NCBI GenBank assembly: GCA_003353945.1
Contig: PIVM01000008.1
Location: forward strand, 20,920-84,919
Source of the DNA: Gammaproteobacteria bacterium
Lineage (GTDB): Bacteria; Pseudomonadota; Gammaproteobacteria; Pseudomonadales; PIVM01
Direction of reading: 5' to 3'
Length of the DNA stretch: 64,000 nucleotides
Part shown: positions 29,270 through 39,122 of the stretch, piece by piece
Layout: every line of letters begins with the position of its first letter
How positions within the stretch are numbered: the stretch's first letter is position 1
The notes under the pieces: generated by a model
What the model was told of the DNA's origin: nothing
Seen by the model: the letters and a program-made list of their open reading frames with translations, nothing else
The model's database searches: none
Position numbers and translations under genes: made by a program

Positions 29270-30055
29270 ATGAACACGCATCGAATAAAAGCGATGACCC
29301 TGGCATTCAGCCTATCAGTTGTTTCTCTCACTGATATGAGTTCCGCCAATGCCGACCCCTTAACGGATGTACTCAAGGTCGGACAAGCCAAGACTCAATC
29401 TGCACAGAAATCGCAGCTTAAAATTGATCGGCTGGCAGACGAGACACGCGACAGCCTGCAGAAATACAAGCAGTTAATCAAATTGGTTGAAGACCTTAAG
29501 GTCTACAACAAGAAGCTGGAGCTGCAAGTAAAAAACCAGAATGAACGCATGGTAACTATGGAGAAGTCCATTTCTGAAGTCACTGTTATTCAACGCCAGA
29601 TCACCCCCTTGATTCTGCGGATGATTGACGGGCTAGAACAATTTGTCGCACTGGACATGCCATTTCATATGCAAGAACGCCGCAGTCGTGTTGATTTTTT
29701 GCGCGCCAATGCGGATCGTTCGGATTTAACGATAGCGGAAAAGTTTCGCCAGGTACTCGAAGCCTACAAAATCGAAAACGAATACGGCCGTAAGATAGAT
29801 ACATACAAAGATAAGATATCCATTAATGGCCTTGACCGAGATGTGAATATCTTGCGAGTCGGACGCATAGCGCTAATGTTTCAAACCACAGACACTGAAA
29901 TATCGGGTACCTGGGATCAGAAATCACGCAGCTGGGTAGAGCTTGGTCCAACTGAATACCGCAACGCCGTCATGAAAGGTATTCGTATCGCCAAGAAGCA
30001 AGCATCAATTGACATCTTAAACCTGCCTGTCGCGGCCCCGGAGGCCATTCGATGA
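29270..30055 (+). CDS. DUF3450 periplasmic protein of TonB2-type system
   Basis: A 261-residue exported protein. Signal peptide with cleavage near SSANA/D (residue 28), then a coiled coil (about 40-110) and a C-terminal domain with the family strings RSRVDFLRANADRSDLTIAEKFRQ-like sequence and EYGRKIDTYKD. DUF3450 proteins accompany ExbB/ExbD/TonB operons in marine gammaproteobacteria. The stop overlaps the next start by four bases (ATGA). Confidence 0.9.
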   Translation: MNTHRIKAMTLAFSLSVVSLTDMSSANADPLTDVLKVGQAKTQSAQKSQLKIDRLADETRDSLQKYKQLIKLVEDLKVYNKKLELQVKNQNERMVTMEKSISEVTVIQRQITPLILRMIDGLEQFVALDMPFHMQERRSRVDFLRANADRSDLTIAEKFRQVLEAYKIENEYGRKIDTYKDKISINGLDRDVNILRVGRIALMFQTTDTEISGTWDQKSRSWVELGPTEYRNAVMKGIRIAKKQASIDILNLPVAAPEAIR

Positions 30056-31434
30056 AACAGACTCTCTCCTTACTGAGCACCATCGCACTGACTCTGGGTT
30101 TAAGCTTGTCTTCAGCGACTATCGCCCAAGAAAAAGCCAAATCACTTGACGAACTTCTGCGCTTTGTGGAACAAGGCCGAATCGAGGAAGGCAAGGAAAA
30201 CAAGCAACGCGAAAAACGTTTTTCAAAAGAAAAAAATCAGCAAGCATCGATGGTAAAACAGGCGCAATTACAGCGTCAAAAGGAAGAAGAACGCAGTGCC
30301 GTACTGGAAAAGGAATTTGAAGAAAACGATAAAAAATTGATAGAAATTGAACAACGGCTTCGTGAACGTCTGGGTAGTCTCAGTGAACTATTCGGTCATA
30401 TGACATCTGCAGCCGGTGATGCCCGCAGTAATTTTGAAACATCCCTGACCAGTATTCACTACCCTGATCGAGGCCTGTTTCTGGATGAATTGGTAGCAAA
30501 AACTGCCAGCGGTACAGAATTGCCCAGCATCCAAATGATCGAGCGACTTTGGTTTGAATTGCAGCGTGAAATGGTTGAATCCGGCAAAATAGTTGCTTTT
30601 GATACAACAGTCACCAAGCCCAACGGCAAGCAACTTAATCAAAAGGTGGTACGCGTTGGTAATTTCAATGTAGTGTCAGAAGAAGGCATGTATTTAACCT
30701 TTGAATCTGGGAAAGACTCCCTTGAAGAATTGGCGCGTCAACCCGATAGTCAATATACAAGTCAGGCGGCAAACCTGGTTAATAGCGCTGACGGCTTTAC
30801 ACGGTTCGGTGCGGATCCTACTGGACCTTCCGGTGGCTCATTTCTCTCTGCATTGATCAACAGCCCTACGCTGAATGAACGTTGGCACCAGGGTGGCATT
30901 ATCGGTTATATCATTACCGGCGTTGGCGCCTTTTCCGCCATTGTTGCCGTTTGGCGCCTGATCGCACTCACGGTTATCGGTTTAAGAGTACGCTCGCAGC
31001 TGAAGTCTGATAAGGCCAATCCCAATAATCCCTTGGGTCGCGTACTGTTGGTTCATGAAGAAAATCCTGGCATGAATGCAGAAACCATAGAATTAAAACT
31101 GAACGAAGCTGTACTCAGGGAATTACCATCATTGGAAAAATATCTGAATTTATTAAAAATCATTGCGGCAGTTGCACCGCTGCTGGGACTACTTGGTACC
31201 GTCACCGGTATGATTATTACCTTTCAGGCTATTACCATTTTTGGCGCGGGCGACCCCCAGGCTATGGCCGGTGGTATATCCGGCGCACTGGTCACAACCG
31301 TGCTGGGATTAGTAGTAGCCATTCCTACCGTGCTGTTCCATACGGTGGTTAATGGTCGCAGCAAAAAGATTATTCATGTACTTGAAGAGCGGACCGCAGG
31401 CCTGATAGCGCAACACAATGAGGGCAACAGCTAA
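30052..31434 (+). CDS. Long MotA/TolQ/ExbB proton channel protein (TtpC-like)
   Basis: A 460-residue protein: signal peptide (to about residue 25), a long charged coiled coil in the periplasm (30-115), a domain of about 150 residues, then a channel part from about residue 290 with three membrane segments and the ExbB core APLLGLLGTVTGMIITFQAI. It corresponds to TtpC, which in Vibrio TonB2 systems is needed beside a second short ExbB. Its stop (31434) abuts the next start. Confidence 0.9.
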   Translation: MKQTLSLLSTIALTLGLSLSSATIAQEKAKSLDELLRFVEQGRIEEGKENKQREKRFSKEKNQQASMVKQAQLQRQKEEERSAVLEKEFEENDKKLIEIEQRLRERLGSLSELFGHMTSAAGDARSNFETSLTSIHYPDRGLFLDELVAKTASGTELPSIQMIERLWFELQREMVESGKIVAFDTTVTKPNGKQLNQKVVRVGNFNVVSEEGMYLTFESGKDSLEELARQPDSQYTSQAANLVNSADGFTRFGADPTGPSGGSFLSALINSPTLNERWHQGGIIGYIITGVGAFSAIVAVWRLIALTVIGLRVRSQLKSDKANPNNPLGRVLLVHEENPGMNAETIELKLNEAVLRELPSLEKYLNLLKIIAAVAPLLGLLGTVTGMIITFQAITIFGAGDPQAMAGGISGALVTTVLGLVVAIPTVLFHTVVNGRSKKIIHVLEERTAGLIAQHNEGNS

Positions 31435-31964
31435 TGCTGTTTGCGCTACTGGAAGCAATGAATCAAATTCGGTCATTTATGTTTGCCGGTGGCATTGTTC
31501 TGTATGCCATCGCCGGACTGACATTTGTTATGTGGACATTGATTTTTGAACGCTTCTGGTATTACCGCACGAGCCTGAAAACAGATATCGACCGTGTGAT
31601 CAGTGAATGGGAAGCTCGATCAGAACGCAAGTCATGGAACGCGCGCATGATTCGCCGTATGAAAATTGCGCAAACCAGGGAATTGGTCAATGCCAACTTG
31701 GATTTAATCAAAACACTGGTCGCACTGTGCCCATTACTCGGGCTTTTAGGCACCGTCACAGGCATGATTGAAGTATTCAATATTATGGCGGTGACTGGCG
31801 GCGGCGAAGCTCGCGCCATGGCCGGTGGCGTATCAAAAGCCACTATACCCACCATGGCAGGTATGGTTGCGGCAATTTCTGGTGTGTTTGCCAATACTTA
31901 TCTCAACCGGGCTGCCAGTCGTGAAAACACGCTCTTGGAGGACCATCTAACGATGGACCATTAA
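31434..31964 (+). CDS. exbB: ExbB-type proton channel protein
   Basis: A 176-residue inner-membrane protein with three membrane segments and the core CPLLGLLGTVTGMIEVFNIM; the second signature MAGGVSKATIPTMAGMVAAI is also clear. With ExbD it turns proton flow into movement of TonB. Second of two ExbB-like genes in the operon. Confidence 0.93.
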   Translation: MLFALLEAMNQIRSFMFAGGIVLYAIAGLTFVMWTLIFERFWYYRTSLKTDIDRVISEWEARSERKSWNARMIRRMKIAQTRELVNANLDLIKTLVALCPLLGLLGTVTGMIEVFNIMAVTGGGEARAMAGGVSKATIPTMAGMVAAISGVFANTYLNRAASRENTLLEDHLTMDH

Positions 31965-32029
31965 CAAACACCACTACTTATTTCATATTTCAAATGATAA
32001 TTGACGGCGAATAAATAAGAGACGTATCG

Positions 32030-32434
32030 ATGCAAGCCAAATCCAGACAGACTGAAGAAAATACCGGTGAAATTGATCTGACACCGATGCTGGATGTGGT
32101 GTTTATTATGTTAATTTTCTTTATTGTCACAGCCTCGTTTATTAAGGAAGCCGGCATTGATGTCAACAAGCCAGAAGCGGTAACCGCGAGCAAAGTTGAA
32201 AATCAAAATATTCTCGTTGCCATCAGTGCCAACAATGATATATGGATTGACAAACGCCAGGTAGAGCCTCGTGCAGTACGTGCAGTGATTGAACGCATGC
32301 ATACTGAAAATCCCAAGGGCGCGGTTGTCATCCAGGCCGATGGAAAATCCACTGCGGAGATGTTTGCTATCGTTACCGATGCATCACGAGAAGCAGGTGT
32401 AGCAGATGTTTCCTTGGCGGCGACGGAAAAATAA
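32030..32434 (+). CDS. exbD: ExbD-type biopolymer transport protein
   Basis: A 134-residue protein with one membrane segment near the N-terminus; the proton-carrying Asp is in LTPMLDVVFIMLIFFIV (Asp about residue 22). The periplasmic part ends with the IQADGKSTAEMFAIVTDASREAG fold element of ExbD. It is followed by tonB after five bases. Confidence 0.93.
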   Translation: MQAKSRQTEENTGEIDLTPMLDVVFIMLIFFIVTASFIKEAGIDVNKPEAVTASKVENQNILVAISANNDIWIDKRQVEPRAVRAVIERMHTENPKGAVVIQADGKSTAEMFAIVTDASREAGVADVSLAATEK

Positions 32435-32439
32435 CGAAT

Positions 32440-33051
32440 ATGAGCCCGATTAGATTATTTACCGGAGCAATCTTTTCAGCCTGCATGACTTTTGGCTTGC
32501 TGGTGCTAATGTACACGTTGATTGCAACCGAAGATGTCAGTCTGGATAAAAAGAAAATCCGCAAACTGGCGGATATTCTTATGCAAAATTCAGAAATCAC
32601 TACTCAAATGGCCGAACGAAAACCGGACAAGCCCGACGAACCAGAGGAACCACCCCCGGAAATGGAACAACCGGAATTACAGCAACTTGATGTTTCTATG
32701 GAACAGGTTTCGGTGAGTGCGCCTGCAATAAAAGCAGACATTAACATCAATGCCGGTTTAGGTCTCGGCGCCTCGGATGGAGAGTATCTACCCATCGTCA
32801 AGGTCGCCCCCATCTATCCACGTCGAGCGCAGTCAAGGGGCATTGAGGGCTATTGTACGGTGGAATACACGGTAACAAAGGCCGGAACTGTTAGAAATCC
32901 AGTAGCCATAGACTGCAAGCCTAAAGGCGTGTTTGATCGCGCCTCATTAAAAGCTGCGAAGAAGTTTAAATACAAACCCAGGGTTGTAGACGGCAATCCG
33001 ATCGATGTCGCTGGTGTGAAAAATAAATTCACTTACCAGCTGGAACAATAA
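32440..33051 (+). CDS. tonB: TonB family protein
   Basis: A 203-residue energy transducer. N-terminal membrane anchor (residues 9-29), a short Pro/Glu-rich linker PDKPDEPEEPPPEMEQPE (about 67-84), and a C-terminal TonB domain beginning VAPIYPRRAQSRGIEGYCTV and ending KFTYQLEQ. The short linker fits TonB2-type proteins that rely on partner proteins to span the periplasm. It should serve receptors such as the one at the left edge of the window. Confidence 0.93.
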   Translation: MSPIRLFTGAIFSACMTFGLLVLMYTLIATEDVSLDKKKIRKLADILMQNSEITTQMAERKPDKPDEPEEPPPEMEQPELQQLDVSMEQVSVSAPAIKADININAGLGLGASDGEYLPIVKVAPIYPRRAQSRGIEGYCTVEYTVTKAGTVRNPVAIDCKPKGVFDRASLKAAKKFKYKPRVVDGNPIDVAGVKNKFTYQLEQ

Positions 33052-33090
33052 AGGACTGCGTGTAACTCCAGTCCATTGTTGAGCGATGAT

Positions 33091-34479
33091 ATGCATAAAA
33101 CCAGATTGTACATATTTATAAAACAGATTGCTAAAACCTTGTCGATAGCTCTGATGGTTTTCATCATGCCTGTCGTATTTGCGCCTTTATCTACGTCAAT
33201 ACTAAAACCGGACACAGGTTTATACGTCTGTCTTCCCACAGCTTTTGCTGAGGAAGACTTTGAAGAGGAAAAAACCCGCAAGACACCAGCACTAAGAAAT
33301 TACGTTTACGAAAAACTGAGTGCCGCCCAGCAAGCGTCTGAAGCAGGCGATATAGCAGCAGCGGTTAAAATTCTTGATAAACTGAAAGCACGCTCAGGCA
33401 AAAAAGCCTTAAACAGTTACGAGCTCGCTAACCTGTGGAATTTCTATGCTTTCATCTATTATTCCAAAGATCTGTACGAAAACGCTATCGACGCTTACAA
33501 AAACGTATTGAAACAACCGGATATCCCTGAAGCAATGGAGGTAAATACCAAATACAGCCTGGCGCAGTTGTATTTTGTTATTGAGGATTACAATAAAGCA
33601 ATCGAAGCGTTGGAAAACTGGTTTAAAGTCGCGATCAATCCCAGCCCTGGCACCTATATTCTACTGGGACAAGCTTATATACAAACCAAACAATACGACA
33701 AGGCGCTGATTAAAATAGAACAGGCCATAAAAGTTGCCCAATCACAGGGCAAACAAATAAAAGAAAATTGGTATGTATTACTAAGGTACTTGTACAACGA
33801 GAAAAATGATAATCCCAAACAACTGGAGGTACTACAGATTCTGATCAAACAGTGGCCCAAAAAAGAATATTGGATTGGGCTCGCTGGCATGTATGGCGAG
33901 ATGGATCAGGAAGACCTGCAATTACATGCAATGGAAACAGCTTACACGCAAGGCCTATTGAATCGCGAGAGCGAACTCGTTTCCTTGGCGCAAATGCTGG
34001 CTGCTAGCGGCGTACCCTATAAAGCCGCTAAAATCATGGATAAGGGGATTAAAGGCAAGATCATTGAGCCCACATCTCGCAATACAGAACGACTCGGTGA
34101 GTTCTGGCGCAGAGCACAGGAAACTACCAAAGCACTACCCAAACTGGAAAAGGCCGCAGCCGGGGCTGAAAATGGTGAGCCTTATTTTCGCCTCGCCTAT
34201 ATCTACTATTCACTCGATCGTTTTGCAGACTGTGTTAATGCGGCGCAGCAGGCACTGAAAAAGGGAGGCCTGCGCCAACCCATGGAGGCACAACTATTAC
34301 TGGGGCAATCGTTGTTTTATGAAAAACAATACGACGACGCCCGAGATGTGTTTAAAGAAATCTTGGCAGATACAGATAAGAAAAATAGCCGAAGCCGAAA
34401 AACTGCCAATCAATGGCTGCGCTATATGGAACGAGAAATCATACGACTGGAAGAAATCGCGAAGTATCTGCAACCGTAA
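33091..34479 (+). CDS. TPR-repeat protein of the TonB2-type operon
   Basis: About 462 residues with an N-terminal signal or anchor segment (LYIFIKQIAKTLSIALMVFI). The rest is tetratricopeptide repeats, for example NAIDAYKNVLKQPDIPEAMEV and YILLGQAYIQTKQYDKALIK. It corresponds to the TPR protein coded last in Vibrio-type TonB2 operons, where it supports transport across the outer membrane. ATG 33091 is preferred over a TTG at 33076. Confidence 0.85.
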   Translation: MHKTRLYIFIKQIAKTLSIALMVFIMPVVFAPLSTSILKPDTGLYVCLPTAFAEEDFEEEKTRKTPALRNYVYEKLSAAQQASEAGDIAAAVKILDKLKARSGKKALNSYELANLWNFYAFIYYSKDLYENAIDAYKNVLKQPDIPEAMEVNTKYSLAQLYFVIEDYNKAIEALENWFKVAINPSPGTYILLGQAYIQTKQYDKALIKIEQAIKVAQSQGKQIKENWYVLLRYLYNEKNDNPKQLEVLQILIKQWPKKEYWIGLAGMYGEMDQEDLQLHAMETAYTQGLLNRESELVSLAQMLAASGVPYKAAKIMDKGIKGKIIEPTSRNTERLGEFWRRAQETTKALPKLEKAAAGAENGEPYFRLAYIYYSLDRFADCVNAAQQALKKGGLRQPMEAQLLLGQSLFYEKQYDDARDVFKEILADTDKKNSRSRKTANQWLRYMEREIIRLEEIAKYLQP

Positions 34480-34481
34480 CA

Positions 34482-34592
34482 TCACAGACCACCAAAGGAT
34501 GTGTAGTAACACTTTTTCCTATACTTTGGCATTAACACTACGTGGTACTTACGATCCCACCTTGCATGTGCAAGACTTTTATAATCTCCCAT
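34482..34592 (-). pseudogene. IS200/IS605-type TnpA transposase, 5' remnant
   Basis: Read leftward from ATG 34592: MGDYKSLAHARWDRKYHVVL then MPKYRKK. This is the N-terminal start of IS200/IS605 Y1 transposases (SxxHxRWDCKYHVVFxPKYRRK pattern). The frame ends after 36 residues, before the HUH and tyrosine catalytic motifs, directly against the end of the TPR gene. The element is therefore dead and cut at its 3' side. The upstream bases to about 34690 would be its left end. Confidence 0.8.
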
Positions 34593-34666
34593 TGGTACTG
34601 TCTTATGGCTGTGGAGGCTGCCAATTTCTGGATGATTATCAGGCTCTAAGGGCCTTGGAAAATTTA

Positions 34667-34682
34667 TTTTTTCTGCGGCCCT
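34667..34682. repeat. Second copy of the 16-base TTTTTTCTGCGGCCCT repeat
   Basis: Identical to 12814-12829. Here the GGCCCT part faces an AGGGCC about 25 bases to the left, making a weak hairpin next to the IS200-type remnant. Confidence 0.55.
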
Positions 34683-34854
34683 AAGGTTCACGTGCCTTTA
34701 GGTAGCACTTTTGCCTGGGACTTGGCCTGGGCGGCCTACGCTTTCGACTTAACGGGGATGGCGAAATTTGAAAATGATCACTATGTTTAAAAATTAAATT
34801 CCGCCGTCCCGAATGGCATTTGGCTTGATAGATTTCCCTGCCCTCCAACAAAGG

Positions 34855-37584
34855 TTACAAGTTGACCCCTACGCCCTTGCCACCCTTTTTATTCAGTACC
34901 TTTCTTACAATCTCGCTAAGCACCTGAAGCGGAAAAGGTTTCGTTAATAGAGCATCTACCCCCAATGTTCCGATCTCCTCTTTTGGATCCAAATCGCCAT
35001 AACTCGTGATCAAAATGATTGCAATATCAGGGCGAATTATCTTTAGCTGCTCTGCTAATTGCTTTCCATTCATTTTCGGCATCCCGTAATCCATCATCAC
35101 AAGATCAAAATCGTGGGATTGGTCAGCAAACTGCGTCAATGCCTCTACACAATCAAAAAATGCAGTGACCTTATATCCTAATTGTTCCAACATACTCTTG
35201 GCCAAATCGATAACCATTGGCTCATCGTCAATCAGCAATATTCTCTCTTTCCTTTCTGACAGTAGTTCAGTTTTCACCGCTGCTGGTTCCACTTCATTCT
35301 GTACAACGGGTAAATATACCTGTATTGTGCTTCCTTTTCCTAGCGCACTATCGACATCAATACGTCCTTCATGTTGTTCCACAACCCCCTGCACCACTGA
35401 TAATCCTAAGCCCGAACCCTGCCCAACATCTTTGGTTGAAAAAAACGGATCAAACATGTGATCTATAGTATTTTGAATCATTCCACAACCCGTATCTTGC
35501 ACACTCAGGCTGATGAAATTTCCTTGAAGTAATTTTCCATTTACGCCAATAAATTTGCAAAAGCCTTCCTTTCTCAAACGAATTATTAATACTCCACCGG
35601 CTGGCATGGCTTGACCGGCATTAATACAGAGATTGAGGAGGACTTGTTGTAGTTCGTTAGGCAATCCAAGGATTGGAGGCAAACCCACTTCAACTTCCTT
35701 ATTGATGGAAATATTAGAAGGAATTGTATTTTTAATTAATCTGATTGTGTCCTCTACCACACACTCCAGTTGTACTGACTCTCTCTTTGGTATGGAGCGA
35801 CGCCCAAACGCAACCATTTGTAGGATTAAATCCTTTGCTATATTTCCTGCATTCTGTATCTGTTTTAGATCCGCCAAATCTGGATCACACTCAGATTTCT
35901 CACTCATGAGTAATTCCGTAAAACCGAGAATGGGAACAAGCAGGTTATTGAACTCATGAGCAATACCTCCTGTTAATACTCCAATGGCTTCCATTTTCTG
36001 CGCTTGACGGAGTTGTGCTTCCAATTGCTCGCGTCTGGAGATGTCCATCAAAATGCTCTGCATTCCAATGATATTTCCGTCGTCGTCCTGTATTGCGGTG
36101 GAATTATTAAGAACTGTAAGAATCTTCCCATCTTTGTCTTTTAACTTATGTTCATAATTGATCAGACTCTCACCTTGCAGCAACTGATTGTGCGCTGGCA
36201 ATACAGCTTGGGGTTCTGCGTCAACATCAGGGATGCTCATTTTCATCAGTTCGTCTCTGGAATATCCCAGAAGATCCAATCCTGCCTGATTTGAATCAAT
36301 AAAGTTTTTTTCCACATCATAAATATAAATAGCAGAAATAGAGTTTTCGAAAACACGCCTATATTTTATCTCACTGCTGCGTAGTAATTTTTCTTCATGC
36401 ATGCGCTCAGTAATGTCCCGAATGGAACTGATATTGATTTTCATCCCCTGTAAGGTAAAATCGTTCGCGGCAATTTCTACAGGAAAAACCGTACCATCCT
36501 TTTTTTTGTGACATCTAATAGGAACATGGGTTTTGCCATTTAGCTTTATGGCGGCCTTCGTTTTTTCAGGTTCATCTGACAAATCAGTTGCTTTTAATTG
36601 AAGCAATTCTTCTTTACTATATCCATACATCTGAGCAGCAATTGCATTAGCATCAAGAATATCGGCGGATTCCTCATCGACCATAAACAATGCGTCAGAG
36701 TCTAGTTCAAAAAGAGTTCTATATTTTTCTTCACTGATTTGCAAATCCTTTTCTGCTTGTTTACATTGTGTAATATCACGCATGATGGTCGAGATTGAAT
36801 CTATCGTGCCATCGGGGTTTTTGTGTACTAAAATCGCTTGAGAGACCGGTATTTCATGCCCGTCTTTATGCAGTAGCGCTGTCTCACCACACCACACTCC
36901 GTGTTGTATCGCGAAAGGTATTCCTTTCTCTAAAACGATTCTAGCAGCCCAGTCTGGGTGAGCTTGCTCTAGTTGCCTGCTTGAGTGAAGTTCATCGTAA
37001 TCCATGCCTAATATATCAAGGGCTGCGCGATTGTGATAAATCGGCGTATTGTCTGAATCGACTATAGCAACAAAGTCAGGCGTTGCTTCAATAATAGCTA
37101 TAAGTCTGAGTCGTTCCTTTTCTTCTTTTTTTAGTTCGGAAATATCCTCGTATATAGCTACAATCTTACCGTCTGGCAATTTATAAACGTAGTTCTCTCT
37201 CCATCCGCATATTCTATCATCTACATACTTGGTGACTGGATGGCGCTCGGGATTCCCCGTTCGCCAGACACGCTGAAACACGTCGAAAAGTCCAAATTCC
37301 TTTACATGGGGGAATACTTCATGGATGCTTTTACCTATAATGACTTCCTTCTTGATATTGTCGATCTTTTCTCCCGCTTTGTTGAAGTCACTGAAGACAA
37401 ACTCGTTACCATTATTCCTTGCCTCATAAACAGCCACCCCATTGCTCATTCCATCAAATAACGCTTTATAACTGATTTGAGCCACATTCAAGGCATCTTC
37501 AATCTCTTTTTGATTTTTCAGTTGTTGACGCAGTTTTTTCAACTCACTCATTAACTGCTCTTTTGTTTTGTTTTTTCCATCCAT
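34855..37584 (-). CDS. Multi-PAS hybrid sensor histidine kinase
   Basis: A 909-residue cytoplasmic kinase. An N-terminal coiled coil is followed by four PAS/PAC domains (to about residue 525), then HisKA with the phospho-acceptor His543 in GGIAHEFNNLLVPILG, a HATPase with LCINAGQAMP, VQDTGCGM and GQGSGLGLSVVQGVV, and a receiver domain with Asp832 in LVMMDYGMPKMNG. No membrane segment is present, so it senses an internal signal. No DNA-binding partner regulator lies beside it; it may signal through a phosphotransfer protein elsewhere. Confidence 0.92.
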   Translation of the reverse strand: MDGKNKTKEQLMSELKKLRQQLKNQKEIEDALNVAQISYKALFDGMSNGVAVYEARNNGNEFVFSDFNKAGEKIDNIKKEVIIGKSIHEVFPHVKEFGLFDVFQRVWRTGNPERHPVTKYVDDRICGWRENYVYKLPDGKIVAIYEDISELKKEEKERLRLIAIIEATPDFVAIVDSDNTPIYHNRAALDILGMDYDELHSSRQLEQAHPDWAARIVLEKGIPFAIQHGVWCGETALLHKDGHEIPVSQAILVHKNPDGTIDSISTIMRDITQCKQAEKDLQISEEKYRTLFELDSDALFMVDEESADILDANAIAAQMYGYSKEELLQLKATDLSDEPEKTKAAIKLNGKTHVPIRCHKKKDGTVFPVEIAANDFTLQGMKINISSIRDITERMHEEKLLRSSEIKYRRVFENSISAIYIYDVEKNFIDSNQAGLDLLGYSRDELMKMSIPDVDAEPQAVLPAHNQLLQGESLINYEHKLKDKDGKILTVLNNSTAIQDDDGNIIGMQSILMDISRREQLEAQLRQAQKMEAIGVLTGGIAHEFNNLLVPILGFTELLMSEKSECDPDLADLKQIQNAGNIAKDLILQMVAFGRRSIPKRESVQLECVVEDTIRLIKNTIPSNISINKEVEVGLPPILGLPNELQQVLLNLCINAGQAMPAGGVLIIRLRKEGFCKFIGVNGKLLQGNFISLSVQDTGCGMIQNTIDHMFDPFFSTKDVGQGSGLGLSVVQGVVEQHEGRIDVDSALGKGSTIQVYLPVVQNEVEPAAVKTELLSERKERILLIDDEPMVIDLAKSMLEQLGYKVTAFFDCVEALTQFADQSHDFDLVMMDYGMPKMNGKQLAEQLKIIRPDIAIILITSYGDLDPKEEIGTLGVDALLTKPFPLQVLSEIVRKVLNKKGGKGVGVNL

Positions 37585-38025
37585 AGCAAACGCTCAGCAT
37601 TATTACTTTCATTAATCCCTGATACCCATTGACACTTTCATTACCGTCTACAGTTTCTTAAGCGGTCTTTAACTAAAATTTGGAGTATTGATTGATTAAT
37701 CCTGATAACACCCGCTTTGAAACTGATTATAGAATATATTTTTAGACAATTCGCTCTTCCTTGCTGTCAGCGTGAGCACAACAGATTAACTGTCTATGAT
37801 TTGAATAATCCGCTTTAACCTTTAGAGCTATTATGCATAAGCTGTTACTCAATGGCTTATGTTTTTGAAGGCACAGTGGGAGTGATAGAGAAAATGGGCG
37901 CATCACTTCCTGTGATTAGCGTATTGCCTTATACAAGGCTTGCACTATTGCAAAAGGTAATATCAAATGGACTTAGGGGCGCGAAAAAGCACGATTTAAT
38001 TTAGACATATTTTTCATTTTTATAC
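37585..38025. other. Intergenic stretch between selD and the kinase gene
   Basis: Contains the kinase promoter region. A 50-codon rightward frame (37852-38004, starting MAYVFEGTVGVIEKMG) is open but has no ribosome site or family look; I do not call it a gene. Confidence 0.4.
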
Positions 38026-39054
38026 TCACACCCTCACGAGCACGGAATCATTTCTTTTCACCAGAGAACCTATCGGACTCAGATCCATCCCAAACTCTCG
38101 CACAATTCGTTCAAAATCTTCTGCATGCTGCGGTTCAACAGCGACCAGCAGACCACCGCTGGTTTGTGGATCACATAATAGCGACTGACTGCGCTGATCT
38201 AGGCTTGCCGCTTTATGGCCGTAACTGTCAAAATTGCGCAGAGCGCCACCTGGAATAGCACCTTGCGATAAATAGTGATCGACATTATTGAGCAAGGGCA
38301 GTTGATTCAAATCCAGCTTGGCGGCAACACCACTTCCCTCACACAGTTCTAGCAGGTGACCCAGAAGACCAAAACCGGTGACGTCCGTCATCGCTCGAAC
38401 ATAATCCAATGCCGACAATTTAGCACCAATCTTGTTCAGCGTCGTCATCTGATTGACAACCAGTGCCAAATCCTCTTCATTAATCAGTCCTTTTTTTTGT
38501 GCAGTACTGAGAATGCCGATGCCAATCGGTTTCGTAAGATATAACAGACAACCAACGGTTGCAGAGTTATTACGTTTGACTTTTTCACTCTCCACCATGC
38601 CGGTGACAGCAAGGCCGAAGATCGGCTCCGGCGCATCAATACTGTGACCGCCAGCCAAGGGGATACCTGCTTCAGCGCAGATCTGCCGACCGCCGTTTAT
38701 CACTTGTTGCGCCACCTCCGGCGCCAACACATTAATCGGCCAACCCAGAATAGCAATTGCCATCAGTGGCTGACCACCCATGGCGTAAATATCACTAATC
38801 GCATTGGCAGCGGCAATACGACCAAAATCAAATGGATCATCAACAATGGGCATAAAAAAATCCGTTGTGCTTACCACAGCGCTGCCATTTCCCAAATCCA
38901 TCACCGCTGCATCGTCCCTACTGTCATTGCCAACCAGCAAGTTAGGGAACGCTGGCAACTCCAAATCACTGTGCAAAATCTTATCTAACACGGCAGGTGA
39001 GATCTTGCAGCCACAACCCGCGCCATGGCTATATTGAGTCAATTTAATGGACAT
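38026..39054 (-). CDS. selD: Selenide, water dikinase (selenophosphate synthase)
   Basis: A 342-residue enzyme making selenophosphate from selenide and ATP. The glycine-rich start [11 protein letters not shown] is intact, with Cys14 and Lys17 equal to the active Cys17 and Lys20 of the E. coli enzyme, so this is a Cys and not a selenocysteine form. The ATP-binding [20 protein letters not shown] follows. It is last in the selenium operon; its product is the donor for MnmH. No selA, selB or selC appears in the window. Confidence 0.96.
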   Translation of the reverse strand: MSIKLTQYSHGAGCGCKISPAVLDKILHSDLELPAFPNLLVGNDSRDDAAVMDLGNGSAVVSTTDFFMPIVDDPFDFGRIAAANAISDIYAMGGQPLMAIAILGWPINVLAPEVAQQVINGGRQICAEAGIPLAGGHSIDAPEPIFGLAVTGMVESEKVKRNNSATVGCLLYLTKPIGIGILSTAQKKGLINEEDLALVVNQMTTLNKIGAKLSALDYVRAMTDVTGFGLLGHLLELCEGSGVAAKLDLNQLPLLNNVDHYLSQGAIPGGALRNFDSYGHKAASLDQRSQSLLCDPQTSGGLLVAVEPQHAEDFERIVREFGMDLSPIGSLVKRNDSVLVRV

Positions 39055-39122
39055 AATGCAGGCTCCTCTCTAATGGCCTTTATTTTTTTCTATACGGTAT
39101 TTATAAGAGTTAATTACATGAG

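Larger units (their letters stand above)
34480..34854. other. Intergenic stretch with insertion-sequence remnant
   Basis: Between the convergent TPR and kinase genes. It holds the transposase remnant and the 16-base repeat listed separately; the right part (34690-34854) shows nothing recognisable. Confidence 0.5.

Noticed and set aside
37852-38004. 50-codon rightward frame between selD and the kinase
   Set aside because: No ribosome site, no family resemblance, and it is short enough to be chance.
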